Assembly: GCF_024170165.1 (NCBI RefSeq)
Contig: NZ_JALJXP010000011.1
Location: 1 to 64,000, forward strand
Origin: Pseudomonas nitroreducens
GTDB lineage: Bacteria; Pseudomonadota; Gammaproteobacteria; Pseudomonadales; Pseudomonadaceae
DNA: 64,000 nt
Reading direction: 5' to 3'
Of this stretch, positions 17,552 through 24,818 are shown piece after piece (position 1 is the first letter of the stretch; every line of letters begins with the position of its first letter). The translations under genes and the position numbers were made by a program. Under the pieces are notes generated by a model. The model searched no databases. It was not told the DNA's origin and was given only the letters and a program-made list of their open reading frames with translations.

Positions 17552-18196
17552 ATGAGCGATCTGCAGGAACTGTTCGACAACAACGCCCGCTGGGCCGAAG
17601 CCATCAAGCAGGAAGACCCCGACTTCTTCGCCAAACTGGCCCGCCAGCAGACTCCCGACTACCTGTGGATCGGCTGCTCCGATGCACGCGTGCCGTCCAA
17701 CCAGATCGTCGGCCTGCTGCCCGGCGACCTGTTCGTCCACCGCAACGTCGCCAACGTCGTGCTGCATACCGACCTCAACTGCCTGTCGGTCATCCAGTTC
17801 GCCGTCGACGTACTCAAGGTCAAGCACATCCTGGTTACCGGCCACTATGGCTGCGGTGGCGTGCGCGCCGCGCTGCACCACAGCCAGCTCGGCCTGATCG
17901 ACGGCTGGCTGCGCACCATCCGCGACCTCGCCTACGAATACCGCGACCACCTGGCGCAGTTCGAGAAGGAAGAAGAGCGCGTCGACCGCCTCTGCGAGCT
18001 CAACGTCATCCAGCAGGTCGCCAACGTCAGCCACACCAGCATCGTCCAGAACGCCTGGCACCGCGGCCAGAAGATCTCCGTGCACGGCTGCATCTACGGC
18101 ATCAAGGACGGCATCTGGAAGGATCTCAACGTCACCGTCAGCGGCCTCGACCAACTGCCGCCGCAATACCGCCTACGCCCGCTCGGCCAGGTGTGA
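17552..18196 (+). CDS. Beta-class carbonic anhydrase
   Basis: A 214-residue beta-carbonic anhydrase converting CO2 and bicarbonate. Zinc ligands and catalytic dyad are plain: Cys42, Asp44 and Arg46 in GCSDAR, His98 and Cys101 in HYGCGG. This spacing is the same as in E. coli Can, and the length is normal. GAGGAG lies before the ATG at 17552; the same reading frame extends upstream but that stretch is the shadow of the C69 gene. Its last bases GTGA overlap the GTG start of the next gene, a decarboxylating dehydrogenase, so the two are translationally coupled. P. aeruginosa has a similar enzyme (psCA3) in an equivalent chromosomal area. Confidence 0.94.
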   Translation: MSDLQELFDNNARWAEAIKQEDPDFFAKLARQQTPDYLWIGCSDARVPSNQIVGLLPGDLFVHRNVANVVLHTDLNCLSVIQFAVDVLKVKHILVTGHYGCGGVRAALHHSQLGLIDGWLRTIRDLAYEYRDHLAQFEKEEERVDRLCELNVIQQVANVSHTSIVQNAWHRGQKISVHGCIYGIKDGIWKDLNVTVSGLDQLPPQYRLRPLGQV

Positions 18197-19194
18197 ACCG
18201 ACGCCTGTGCGTCATCCCCGGTGACGGCATCGGCCGCGAGGTCGTGCCCGTCGCCGTGGAAGTCCTGCAGCGCCTGTTACCGGACCTGCAGGTAGAAGAA
18301 GCCGAGGCCGGCTGGGACTGCTTCCAGCGCCACGGCACTTCTGTTCCCGACGCCACCTACGAACGCCTGCGCGCCTGCGGCGCCGGGTTGTTCGGCGCCG
18401 TCTCCTCGCCCAGCCACAAGGTCGAGGGCTACCGTAGCGCCATCCTCAGTTTGCGCCAGACGCTGGCGCTGAACCTCAATCTGCGCCCCGTGCGCTCTCG
18501 CCCGGTGGTCTCGCAGCGCGCCGGCATCGACCTGCTGGTCCTGCGGGAAAACAGCGAAGGCCTCTACAGTGGCCGCGAGCATTGGGAAGCCGAAGGCGTC
18601 GCCATCGCCGAACGGGTCATCAGCCGCGCCGCCTGCGAGCACCTCGCCGCAGGCGCTGCCGAACTCGCCCGCCCGCGCCACGCCCGGCGCATCACCCTGG
18701 TGCACAAGGCCAACGTCCTGCCGCTCACCTGCGGCCTGTTCCGCGACACCTGCCGCGACCTGCTGGCCGAAGACGGCTGGAGCGACGTGCTCGATGAACG
18801 CCTGGTCGACGTCGCCGCCCTGCAACTGGTCGAGCGCCCGGAAGCCTTCGACCTGATCGTCACCACCAACCTCTTCGGCGACATACTCTCCGACCTCGCC
18901 AGCCACTGGGGCGGCGGCCTGGGCCTGGCGCCCTCGCTCAACCTCGGCACCGGCATCGCCCTGGCCGAACCCGTCCACGGCAGCGCCCCCGACATCGCCG
19001 GCACAGGCCGCGCCAACCCGCTCGCCGCCATCCTCAGTGCCGGCATGCTGCTGCGGCATTGCTGGCAACTGCCGGAACTGGCGGAGCGGATCGATTTGGC
19101 GGTGGACGGTTTCCTGCGGGAGGAGGGGAGTGTGGATTTCGGGAGCGAGACGACGCGGGTGATCGGGCGGGGTGTTATGCAGCAGTTGGACTGA
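18193..19194 (+). CDS. Isocitrate/homoisocitrate-type beta-decarboxylating dehydrogenase
   Basis: A 333-residue NAD(P)-dependent oxidative decarboxylase of the isocitrate/isopropylmalate/homoisocitrate/tartrate dehydrogenase superfamily. Visible marks are IPGDGIG at the start, the two substrate arginines in LRQTLALNLNLRPV, RENSEGLYSG, the catalytic Lys in HKANVLPLTCGLF, the metal-binding Asps in NLFGDILSDLA, and the cofactor region EPVHGSAPDIAG. HKANVLPLT resembles homoisocitrate dehydrogenase more than leuB products (DKANVL), but substrate is unproven. The GTG start at 18193 overlaps the carbonic anhydrase stop (GTGA). It releases CO2, which the coupled carbonic anhydrase could hydrate. It is unlikely to be the housekeeping leuB, since no leuC or leuD is near. 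Confidence 0.85.
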   Translation: MNRRLCVIPGDGIGREVVPVAVEVLQRLLPDLQVEEAEAGWDCFQRHGTSVPDATYERLRACGAGLFGAVSSPSHKVEGYRSAILSLRQTLALNLNLRPVRSRPVVSQRAGIDLLVLRENSEGLYSGREHWEAEGVAIAERVISRAACEHLAAGAAELARPRHARRITLVHKANVLPLTCGLFRDTCRDLLAEDGWSDVLDERLVDVAALQLVERPEAFDLIVTTNLFGDILSDLASHWGGGLGLAPSLNLGTGIALAEPVHGSAPDIAGTGRANPLAAILSAGMLLRHCWQLPELAERIDLAVDGFLREEGSVDFGSETTRVIGRGVMQQLD

Positions 19195-19263
19195 GCAGCT
19201 GAGCGTGAAGCGCCGCCGGCCAGTGTGTTAGCGTGCACCATCCCGCAACGCATGGAGACAAGG

Positions 19264-19647
19264 ATGATCCTGCGCTTCTTCAAACCTTCCTGGCGGAAAC
19301 TTCTCATTGCCGTTGGCCTTTACTACATGACGGCCTTCTTGACGGGAGTAAACAGCGCTATCCGCGACCACATGCGGGACGACTTCGCCGCGACTGTGGT
19401 GGGGCAGAAGTATGCGATCGAGATTAAGCGCATCTACAAGGAATACCGCTGCGAGGCTCAGGAAAAGGTCTATGAGTTGACCCGCAGTATGGTGGATGAG
19501 CCGCGCAGCCAGGGGCTGAATGACCAGTTGGACAGAAAAATGGCGGTCTTTGCCTGGGCAAAGGGTCTGCTGATTGCCTTGCTGAGCTATTTCGCGGCGT
19601 GTATTGCCTGCAGCGTTGGTGCGCATCGCGGAACCGAACGGGCATGA
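19264..19647 (+). CDS. Small membrane protein, unknown
   Basis: A 127-residue protein with two predicted membrane helices: one near the N-terminus (LLIAVGLYYMTAFLTGV, about residues 11-27) and one near the C-terminus (about 97-117). Between them is a charged, probably helical loop with one Cys (EYRCEAQEKVYEL). GGAG lies six bases before the ATG at 19264; an ATG twelve bases earlier overlaps it. The next gene begins at the stop codon (ATGA), so the two small membrane proteins are coupled. Not recognised. Confidence 0.65.
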   Translation: MILRFFKPSWRKLLIAVGLYYMTAFLTGVNSAIRDHMRDDFAATVVGQKYAIEIKRIYKEYRCEAQEKVYELTRSMVDEPRSQGLNDQLDRKMAVFAWAKGLLIALLSYFAACIACSVGAHRGTERA

Positions 19648-19988
19648 AGCTGCTGATACTGGCCTTGGCGCTCTTCTTGCCTCCGGCTCTCCTGTTCTGG
19701 CGTGCATCGCAATTGGCTTGGTCGGTGCGCTACTTCCTCGCTGTCCTGCCCGCGGCCTATACCGCCATCGGCTGGCAATTGGGCTCCAGGGGATACGCTT
19801 ACGCCAACTGCCAGGGCGGAGCAAAGAATCTGCATGACTGCCTGGCCGGCGGCGAGGACATCACTGCCTGGATTGGCCACGGCCTGTTCCTGATGATTCC
19901 CTTCTTGTTCCTCGGTGCGCCCCTGTCGCTCTGGTTCCTGATCGACACCGCTGCCAAGCACATCGGCCAGTCCCACTTGCCGCAATGA
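19644..19988 (+). CDS. Small membrane protein, unknown
   Basis: A 114-residue protein with three hydrophobic segments: residues 1-20 (LLILALALFLPPALLF), about 24-43, and about 78-100 (a Leu/Phe-rich stretch ending APLSLWFLI). Two Cys lie in the loop after the second segment. The ATG overlaps the stop codon of the upstream small membrane protein, so they probably act together or form a complex. Not recognised; no operon partner beyond these two. Confidence 0.62.
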   Translation: MKLLILALALFLPPALLFWRASQLAWSVRYFLAVLPAAYTAIGWQLGSRGYAYANCQGGAKNLHDCLAGGEDITAWIGHGLFLMIPFLFLGAPLSLWFLIDTAAKHIGQSHLPQ

Positions 19989-20048
19989 CGTTCGCCGGGT
20001 ACTCCGGCGAACTAAGCTCAAGGCACCACTCTCCCCAAGGTGCCCGGC

Positions 20049-20744
20049 ATGTGCGGACGCTACGTCAGCCCCGATGAGGCCGCCATTGAGCGCTACTGGC
20101 ACATCGGCGCGCGTACCCCGCCGCGCTGGCTGAAGGCCTGCTACAACGTCGCCCCGACCATGACCGTCCCCATCCTGCGCCACGACGAAAACGGCCAGCT
20201 CGAACTGCTGCCCGCCCGCTGGGGCCTCATCCCCACGTGGTGGAAAAACGCCACCCCACCACGCTACTCTTTCAACGCCCGCAGCGAAGAAGCCGCCGGC
20301 AAACCCCTCTGGCGCCAGGCCCTGCGCAGCACGCGCTGCGTGATGCCCGCGCTGGGATGGTACGAGTGGAACGAGAAGGAGAGCGTGCGCAACCTCGCCG
20401 GCCGCCAGGTCCACCAACCGTATTTCATCCACAGCCAGACCGATCCCCTTGTCGCCATTGCCGGACTCTGGTCTCTGTGGATAGACCCCAAGGGTGACCC
20501 CGTCCTCTCTTGCGCCCTGCTCACCAGGTCCGCGACCCCAGGCATCGAGCACATCCACCACCGCATGCCCGTGGTGCTGGCGCCGGAGAATTTCGAGGAA
20601 TGGTTATCCGCTTCCACCCGCAGCGAAGCGCTGGGCGACCTGGTTCACCATGCGCGGGAAGATTTTTCGGGGTACCGGGTGTCGTTGAGGGTGAATGACG
20701 CGAGGAATGACTCGGCTGCATTAATCGATGCGGCTGAGTATTAG
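20049..20744 (+). CDS. SOS response-associated peptidase (SRAP, YedK/HMCES family)
   Basis: A 231-residue SRAP protein that shields abasic sites in single-stranded DNA by a thiazolidine crosslink. It starts MCGRY, with Cys2 the crosslinking residue after Met removal, which fixes the start at 20049 rather than the ATG nine bases earlier. Other active-site residues fit E. coli YedK: Asn76 in FNARSE, Glu106 in GWYEW and His171 in HHRMPVVL. ARWGLIP is the usual family phrase. Stands alone. Its stop codon at 20744 marks the left edge of a more AT-rich island. Confidence 0.92.
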   Translation: MCGRYVSPDEAAIERYWHIGARTPPRWLKACYNVAPTMTVPILRHDENGQLELLPARWGLIPTWWKNATPPRYSFNARSEEAAGKPLWRQALRSTRCVMPALGWYEWNEKESVRNLAGRQVHQPYFIHSQTDPLVAIAGLWSLWIDPKGDPVLSCALLTRSATPGIEHIHHRMPVVLAPENFEEWLSASTRSEALGDLVHHAREDFSGYRVSLRVNDARNDSAALIDAAEY

Positions 20745-20758
20745 GGAACTCTGATCTG

Positions 20759-21577
20759 GTGACGGTCTGGTACGACCTCCACGGCTGCACCCTGAAGGAC
20801 GGCAAACAGCGCCTGGCTCACTGCCAAGCGTTGGCTGAACGCCTCGGCGATCCGCAGGCCTTCGAATTCGATTCGCTCGCGTGGGCGCGCTATCGGCAGC
20901 GTCGTCTGACTGAGGTGAAACCGGAGACGGTTAACCATGAGCAACGCTACCTGTCCGCGATCTTCTCCGAGCTGAATCGCCTCGGCTCTTGGCACAAGGC
21001 AAATCCGCTGGCCAACGTCCGGCAGATCAAGACTGATCAGGTCGAACTGACCTTCCTTACCCTGGATCAGGTCGTCCAGCTCCTCGAGGAGTGCAAGGCC
21101 AGTACGAACAACCACACGTACCCGGTCGCTCTCCTGTGCCTCGCTACAGGTGCCCGCTGGGAAGAGGCCGAGAGCATCGCCCGAGGTGCCGTGCATGGGG
21201 GAAAGGTCCACTACCACCGGACCAAGAACCGTCAGAGTCGCTCAGTACCGATCCCGGCCGAGCTGGAGCAACTGATGTTCAAGGTGGGCATGCCCGGAAC
21301 CGGCCGCCTGTTCATGTCCTGCCGCGCCGCCTTTCGTTGCGCCTACGAGCGCTGTGGATTCCAGACGCCGGGTCAGCTGACCCACATCCTTCGCCACACC
21401 TTCGCTAGCCATTACATGATGGGAGGAGGGGACATTCTCACGCTGCAGCGGATCCTGGGGCACTCGTCGATCACAATGACAATGCGGTATGCACATCTGT
21501 CGCCGGAGCATCTGGAGTCAGCGATGCGCTTATCACCTATCGCGCAGGCCAAAATCACATTGGGCGACTTAACCTAG
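20759..21577 (+). pseudogene. Tyrosine-recombinase integrase, N-terminally truncated
   Basis: The catalytic part of a phage-type tyrosine recombinase. Counted from a GTG at 20759, all active-site residues are present: Arg133 (GARWEEAE), Lys156, His209 and Arg212 (HILRHTF), His235 (LGHSS) and Tyr244 (MRYAHL). The core-binding domain starts near residue 1 with WYDLHG and LKDGK. The usual N-terminal arm-binding domain of about 70-80 residues is missing. The frame stays open upstream into the SRAP gene, with no start codon or ribosome-binding site of its own kind; similarity seems to begin right after the SRAP stop codon. Length 272 residues against about 330-400 for intact relatives. It might be expressed at a low level, but is best read as a remnant left by a deletion. 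Confidence 0.75.
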
Positions 21578-21583
21578 GGCAAG

Positions 21584-22000
21584 TCATTCCTTGTAGTTGC
21601 TACAGGTTGCCGACGTAATAATTCCGCGACTGGCCCATATCTGGAGACCGAGGTCCGTAAAGTCATAGCAGCTCTTTACGTCGCCATCGTCGAACTCAAC
21701 GGTCGTCTCGGTATCATCTGCCACCTGTCCAAGAAGTGCACCTAACTCGATGATGTTGGCGCCTATAAGATTCAGGTGCTTGTAGTAGAAGTCGCGATAA
21801 GCGGTGATTGATACGACTAGGCCGTCTTCAGTGTCGATGTATACATCACCGCTCTTGTCCGCATACGAGACCCACTCATCGTTCGGGTCCGAGTCCTCGT
21901 CATATGCGAACCCATGCTGATCGATATAGATTTCAATGGCAGAGCCGATAGCTACAGGCCCTAGGCTTTTATTGGGTTCCCAGCTCCATAGTTCCTTCAT
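21584..22000 (-). CDS. Acidic cytosolic protein, possible orphan immunity protein
   Basis: A 138-residue acidic protein without signal or membrane segment, starting MKELWSWEPNKSLGPVAIGS. A GGAGG sits before this ATG, which overlaps the stop codon of the upstream gene. A longer reading from 22045 is less likely. The layout (a short beta-rich protein with PVAIGSAIEIYI, then GLVVSITAYRDFYY and ELGALLGQV) resembles small immunity proteins of polymorphic or contact-dependent toxins that I have seen, but no toxin gene is present. That resemblance is impressionistic. In the AT-rich island. Confidence 0.62.
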   Translation of the reverse strand: MKELWSWEPNKSLGPVAIGSAIEIYIDQHGFAYDEDSDPNDEWVSYADKSGDVYIDTEDGLVVSITAYRDFYYKHLNLIGANIIELGALLGQVADDTETTVEFDDGDVKSCYDFTDLGLQIWASRGIITSATCSNYKE

Positions 22001-22479
22001 GCTTCCTCCGTATGCATACGAATCACGAGGAGCTGTTCGCTGCAAGTGATGAAAATACAGTCGCTCGTGCGTCCGTCAATGCTCAGCTTCGCGGAGTAAA
22101 TCTGGCCCAGAGGATCGGACATGCTGGAGATGTATTCGATGAGGTACCACGTCGCGAGGCCAATGGCATCTTCGTTGGGCTCAGCACCATCTGGCCTAGC
22201 CATTGCCTCTCGCAAGAATGACGAAAGCGTGTCTTCCAAAAAACGGAAGCGCCCGCTCTGCAGGGAAAGATCATTGATGGAGATGGGGACTGGATCGTCG
22301 GAACTCTCAATGAGTTCGATGTACTCAGCAGCTATGTCTCGTCCCGGCAGTTGGCATAGCTCGGCTGAAGCTGAGTACTTGCTTGGGTCCCTGCCGAAGC
22401 GCGTCAGGGTGAAAAGGAAACCATCGATCCTTCCGGCCAGGCTGCTTTCGACGTGCGTACCTTCCGAGCTGTCCTGCAT
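21997..22479 (-). CDS. Hypothetical protein, coupled to the downstream acidic protein
   Basis: A 160-residue acidic cytosolic protein without recognised family, no signal peptide or membrane helix. It contains a Ser/Asp-rich middle (ELIESSDDPVPISINDL) and a probable helical segment followed by beta strands (YSAKLSIDGRTSDCIFITC). Its stop overlaps the start of the next gene (ATGA), so the pair are made together, as for toxin-immunity or duplicated immunity modules. Function unknown. Start at 22479 is the first ATG of the frame; the ATG is preceded only by a weak GGGAGTGG-type sequence. Confidence 0.58.
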   Translation of the reverse strand: MQDSSEGTHVESSLAGRIDGFLFTLTRFGRDPSKYSASAELCQLPGRDIAAEYIELIESSDDPVPISINDLSLQSGRFRFLEDTLSSFLREAMARPDGAEPNEDAIGLATWYLIEYISSMSDPLGQIYSAKLSIDGRTSDCIFITCSEQLLVIRMHTEEA

Positions 22480-22621
22480 TCCATTCCACTCCCTTGGGTC
22501 TTTGGCCTAGCCGGCATATCGCGAATAGGACCTGATTTGGCGTCGGAGGGGAAGGGCGCAGCGAGAAGCCTGACCGGGTATCTGACTCCGCTCGCACAGC
22601 CCACTCGACTTTTCGTATGCT

Positions 22622-22639
22622 ATCAATGATTGCATTGAT
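22622..22639. promoter_or_regulatory. Candidate antitoxin operator (palindrome)
   Basis: ATCAATGATTGCATTGAT is a perfect 7-bp inverted repeat with a four-base centre, 16 bases before the antitoxin start codon. Ribbon-helix-helix antitoxins of the VapB/FitA type repress their own operon from such palindromes. No clear -35/-10 pair is visible around it, so operator rather than promoter is the claim. Confidence 0.55.
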
Positions 22640-22655
22640 GACGCCGGAGGATTTT

Positions 22656-22901
22656 ATGGCCAGCATCACGATTAGAAACCTAGACGAAGACCTCAAGGCC
22701 AAGCTCCGAGTGGTTGCAGCGAACCATGGCCGCTCGATGGAAGAGGAGGTCCGCGTGATCCTCGCTCAAGCGCTTTCCCGTGAAGAGAAGAAAGGTGGCT
22801 TGGGAAGCCGGATTCATGCCCGCTTTGCGTCAGTCGGCGGCGCCGAGATTGAGGTGCCGGTGCGCAAGGCCAAGGCTCGGGCTGCGGACTTCGACGAATG
22901 A
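22656..22901 (+). CDS. FitA/VapB-type ribbon-helix-helix antitoxin
   Basis: An 81-residue antitoxin. It starts MASITIRNLDEDLKAKLRV, a beta strand and two helices typical of Arc/FitA-like ribbon-helix-helix DNA-binding domains (residues 1-40: also RSMEEEVRVIL). The C-terminal tail (about 45-81) would block the toxin active site. GGAGG lies before the ATG at 22656; an in-frame ATG at 22617 lies inside the operator region and is rejected. It overlaps the PIN toxin gene by four bases (ATGA). It probably autoregulates through the palindrome just upstream. Confidence 0.88.
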   Translation: MASITIRNLDEDLKAKLRVVAANHGRSMEEEVRVILAQALSREEKKGGLGSRIHARFASVGGAEIEVPVRKAKARAADFDE

Positions 22902-23317
22902 TTCTGCTCGACACCAATGTCCTGTCGGAGCTGATGAGGGCCAAGCCGGATCCGACTGTGGTCGCCTGGATCGACGCTCAACCTACCCAGGATCTGCTGA
23001 TCTGCTCGATCACGGTGGCCGAAATCCTTTATGGCATCGCCAGGATGCCGGAAGGTAAGCGCAGGCGAGCGTTACAGGGTGTGGCCATCGCAATGTTCGA
23101 AGAGGACTTTGCCGGGAGAATCCTGCCATTCGATGCGGACGCCGCAGTGCATTACGCGGAGTTGGCGGCAGACAGTGAGGCCAAGGGAAAGATTGCCGAT
23201 ATGGCGGACGGGCAAATCGCTGCGATTGCCCGGCTTCACGGAGTGCAGATCGCCACGCGGAACGTCCGTCACTTTGAAAGCTTTGGTGTCCCCCTGGTTA
23301 ATCCCTGGTCAGCCTGA
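22898..23317 (+). CDS. PIN-domain ribonuclease toxin (VapC/FitB type)
   Basis: A 139-residue PIN-domain RNase, the toxin of the pair. Metal-binding acidic residues are in the expected places: Asp5 (LLDTNVLSEL), Glu42 (TVAEILYG) and Asp104 (DMADGQIAAIA), with TRNVRHF near the C-terminus. FitB and VapC toxins of this type are about 130-145 residues. Its ATG overlaps the antitoxin stop codon. VapC relatives cleave tRNA or rRNA; the target here is not known. In the island, consistent with a stabilisation module. Confidence 0.9.
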   Translation: MILLDTNVLSELMRAKPDPTVVAWIDAQPTQDLLICSITVAEILYGIARMPEGKRRRALQGVAIAMFEEDFAGRILPFDADAAVHYAELAADSEAKGKIADMADGQIAAIARLHGVQIATRNVRHFESFGVPLVNPWSA

Positions 23318-23400
23318 ACTGCTGTTTGGTCATGCTGCAAGGTAGAGGAGCGATGGCTGGCAATCTTTGAACCTAATCTGAAGCTCTCACACTGTCGCGC

Positions 23401-23838
23401 CTAAGCCTCCGAAAGGCTTTCGGATAGCTCTGCGCAGAGCTTTTGTAAGTATTCATCTTCGGAGTAGCTTCCGAGATCCTTCTTGAATAGCTTTAGCCAA
23501 AAGCGGGCGAGATCCTTTCGCTGGAAGGTTTCTAAATACAGCTCTGACAGTGTGCTGCTGATAAAAGCTTTGTTCTTCACGTCAGAGCGCTCGTCCGCTG
23601 TCACGTAGGCTTCTTTCAGCAGCGAGAGGCTGAGCTCGGGGTCGTCAACGTAGTCCGCGCGTGTGCTGAGTATCGATGGAAGGCGACCGTACTTTTTCTC
23701 TAGCTTGTCTAAAGCGCGCAGCAGCCGTTTCCTCTCAAGAGATGCATCACATCCTGATCCCGACTGGCTGGCGACCGCGCCGGCTAAATCCGCAAGAATT
23801 TCCCAGTCGTCTCCCTCGATTCCATCGCTGGTTGCCAT
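23401..23838 (-). CDS. Hypothetical protein, helical (TPR-like)
   Basis: A 145-residue cytosolic protein made almost entirely of helical-looking sequence (ERKRLLRALDKLEKKYGRL, then SLSLLKEAYVTADERSDVK), reminiscent of TPR-type repeats; this is a visual impression, not a family match. AGGAAG precedes the ATG at 23838. Acidic; no signal peptide. Lies in the AT-rich island, so possibly another orphan immunity or accessory protein. Confidence 0.6.
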   Translation of the reverse strand: MATSDGIEGDDWEILADLAGAVASQSGSGCDASLERKRLLRALDKLEKKYGRLPSILSTRADYVDDPELSLSLLKEAYVTADERSDVKNKAFISSTLSELYLETFQRKDLARFWLKLFKKDLGSYSEDEYLQKLCAELSESLSEA

Positions 23839-23924
23839 TGTTACTTCCTGTGCTTGAGTGCGTTTATCAATCAGAAGCCCGGAAGCAGCGGGTTTCTTGG
23901 GCGATAAGGGATGGGCGAAGGCAT

Positions 23925-24371
23925 TCAGTTTTTAGCTTTGCAGGCCGTCCCGTGCTGATGCCAACTGACACCAAACGAGTACGTTGGCACCTCTGAAGAA
24001 AGCTGAAGGGAGGCACCAAGTGATCCTTTGCAGTACTCATCAACGGAGCTGCTCAGACTGGGTACCTGGTGCCAGCCGTTTCTCTGCAGTTCGTCTCTGT
24101 AATGGCTGCGGATTTGAGTGTCCTGGCTGACTGCCTTGTAGGTTTTCAGCACGAGGGCATCGCTGGCCTTGTGGCCACTTTTGCTGTCGACTAGCGCGTC
24201 GCCTTGCAGCGGTACGATCAGATTTGCCTCATCCTCGAGGGTCGACAGGCGCACATATGAGGTTGGCGGTTCCATTCGGTTCATTAGCCAGAAGGCTAAC
24301 GAGCCCAACACAAGCAAGGCGCAAAGACCCTTGGCGATGTTGGGGCCTGAAGAGATTTTCGCCGGACTCAT
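23925..24371 (-). CDS. Hypothetical protein, single N-terminal membrane anchor
   Basis: A 148-residue protein with one hydrophobic helix (about residues 13-30, AKGLCALLVLGSLAFWLM) and a periplasmic domain of about 115 residues that contains two Cys (DEYCKG and TACKAKN) likely to form a disulfide. Not recognised. Last gene of the island; reads toward the 23838 gene with a gap of 86 bases between them. Confidence 0.58.
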   Translation of the reverse strand: MSPAKISSGPNIAKGLCALLVLGSLAFWLMNRMEPPTSYVRLSTLEDEANLIVPLQGDALVDSKSGHKASDALVLKTYKAVSQDTQIRSHYRDELQRNGWHQVPSLSSSVDEYCKGSLGASLQLSSEVPTYSFGVSWHQHGTACKAKN

Positions 24372-24528
24372 GGGTTACCCGCTCCCTGGGTTTAGCCAAT
24401 AGATCGCGCCAAGGCTATCTCATCCCTCTTAGTAACGGGAGGTTTTGGGGAGGTCAGAAGGGGGGGAGAGTTGGAGAGGAGGGGGTAGACAGGGTGTAGT
24501 CACTTTGTAGTCACTACCCCAGAAAGCA

Positions 24529-24556
24529 CAAAGGGCTAGCTTTCGCTAACCCTTTG
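24529..24556 (-). terminator. Likely terminator after tRNA-Met
   Basis: A 12-bp stem with one mismatch (CAAAGGGCTAGC against GCTAACCCTTTG), loop TTTC, eight bases beyond the tRNA-Met CCA end. The minus-strand read-out carries a short T-rich tail (TGTGCTTT), so it is a weak terminator. Just upstream on the plus strand are two copies of GTAGTCACT at 24497 and 24508, of unknown meaning. Confidence 0.55.
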
Positions 24557-24563
24557 TTTTGTA

Positions 24564-24640
24564 TGGTGGCTACACCGGGACTTGAACCTGGGACATCAGC
24601 ATTATGAATGCTGCGCTCTAACCGACTGAGCTATGTAGCC
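24564..24640 (-). tRNA. tRNA-Met (CAT)
   Basis: Read on the minus strand it is a full 77-nt cloverleaf starting GGCTACATAGCTCAG and ending with an encoded CCA. The anticodon is CAT (24606-24604), the T-arm is GGTTCAAGTCCC. Elongator type, since the first base pair is G-C, unlike initiator tRNA. Its 3' end bounds the AT-rich island. Confidence 0.96.
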
Positions 24641-24651
24641 GAGTGGCGCGC

Positions 24652-24680
24652 ATTTTCCGCAGATCGAGGGGGGGTGTCAA
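24652..24680 (-). promoter_or_regulatory. tRNA-Met promoter
   Basis: On the minus strand TTGACA (24680-24675) and GAAAAT (24657-24652) are 17 bases apart, and the tRNA 5' end follows 11 bases later. A perfect -35 with a fair -10, at normal distance for a stable RNA gene. Confidence 0.75.
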
Positions 24681-24771
24681 CCCCTTTTCTTGAATATTGT
24701 TCTGATCTATCAATCGTTTAGCCAGCCGCGGGGGTTTTTCGCGATGAGCGGCGGAGCAGGGCGCGCATATG

Positions 24772-24798
24772 AAAAAGCCCCGGCGGGTGGCCGGGGCT
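24772..24798 (-). terminator. Terminator of ychF
   Basis: An 8-bp stem AGCCCCGG/CCGGGGCT with a seven-base loop; on the minus strand five T follow. It lies 20 bases after the ychF stop codon. Confidence 0.85.
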
Positions 24799-24818
24799 CT
24801 TTCGGGTCTGGAGCGGGC

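Larger units (their letters stand above)
20745..24563. mobile_element. Small integrase-bearing genomic island between SRAP gene and tRNA-Met
   Basis: About 3.8 kb, visibly richer in A and T than both flanks. It holds an integrase lacking its N-terminal domain, four unassigned small genes in mixed orientation and a toxin-antitoxin pair. It ends at the 3' end of tRNA-Met, a common integration target. I looked for a direct repeat of the tRNA 3' end near 20745 and found none, so the boundaries are inferred from composition and gene content. Probably a decayed remnant rather than an active element. Confidence 0.55.

Noticed and set aside
18193-19194. The dehydrogenase as leuB
   Set aside because: It has HKANVLP rather than DKANVL, and no leuC, leuD or leuA neighbours.
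22617-22655. Upstream ATG as start of the antitoxin
   Set aside because: It would place the palindrome inside the gene and lacks a ribosome-binding site; GGAGG precedes the ATG at 22656.
24497-24520. Two GTAGTCACT repeats near tRNA-Met as an att core
   Set aside because: Short, adjacent to each other, and without a counterpart at the left end of the island.
20745-24640. Direct repeats (att sites) made from the tRNA-Met 3' end
   Set aside because: No second copy of the tRNA 3' end sequence was found near 20745 or elsewhere in the island.
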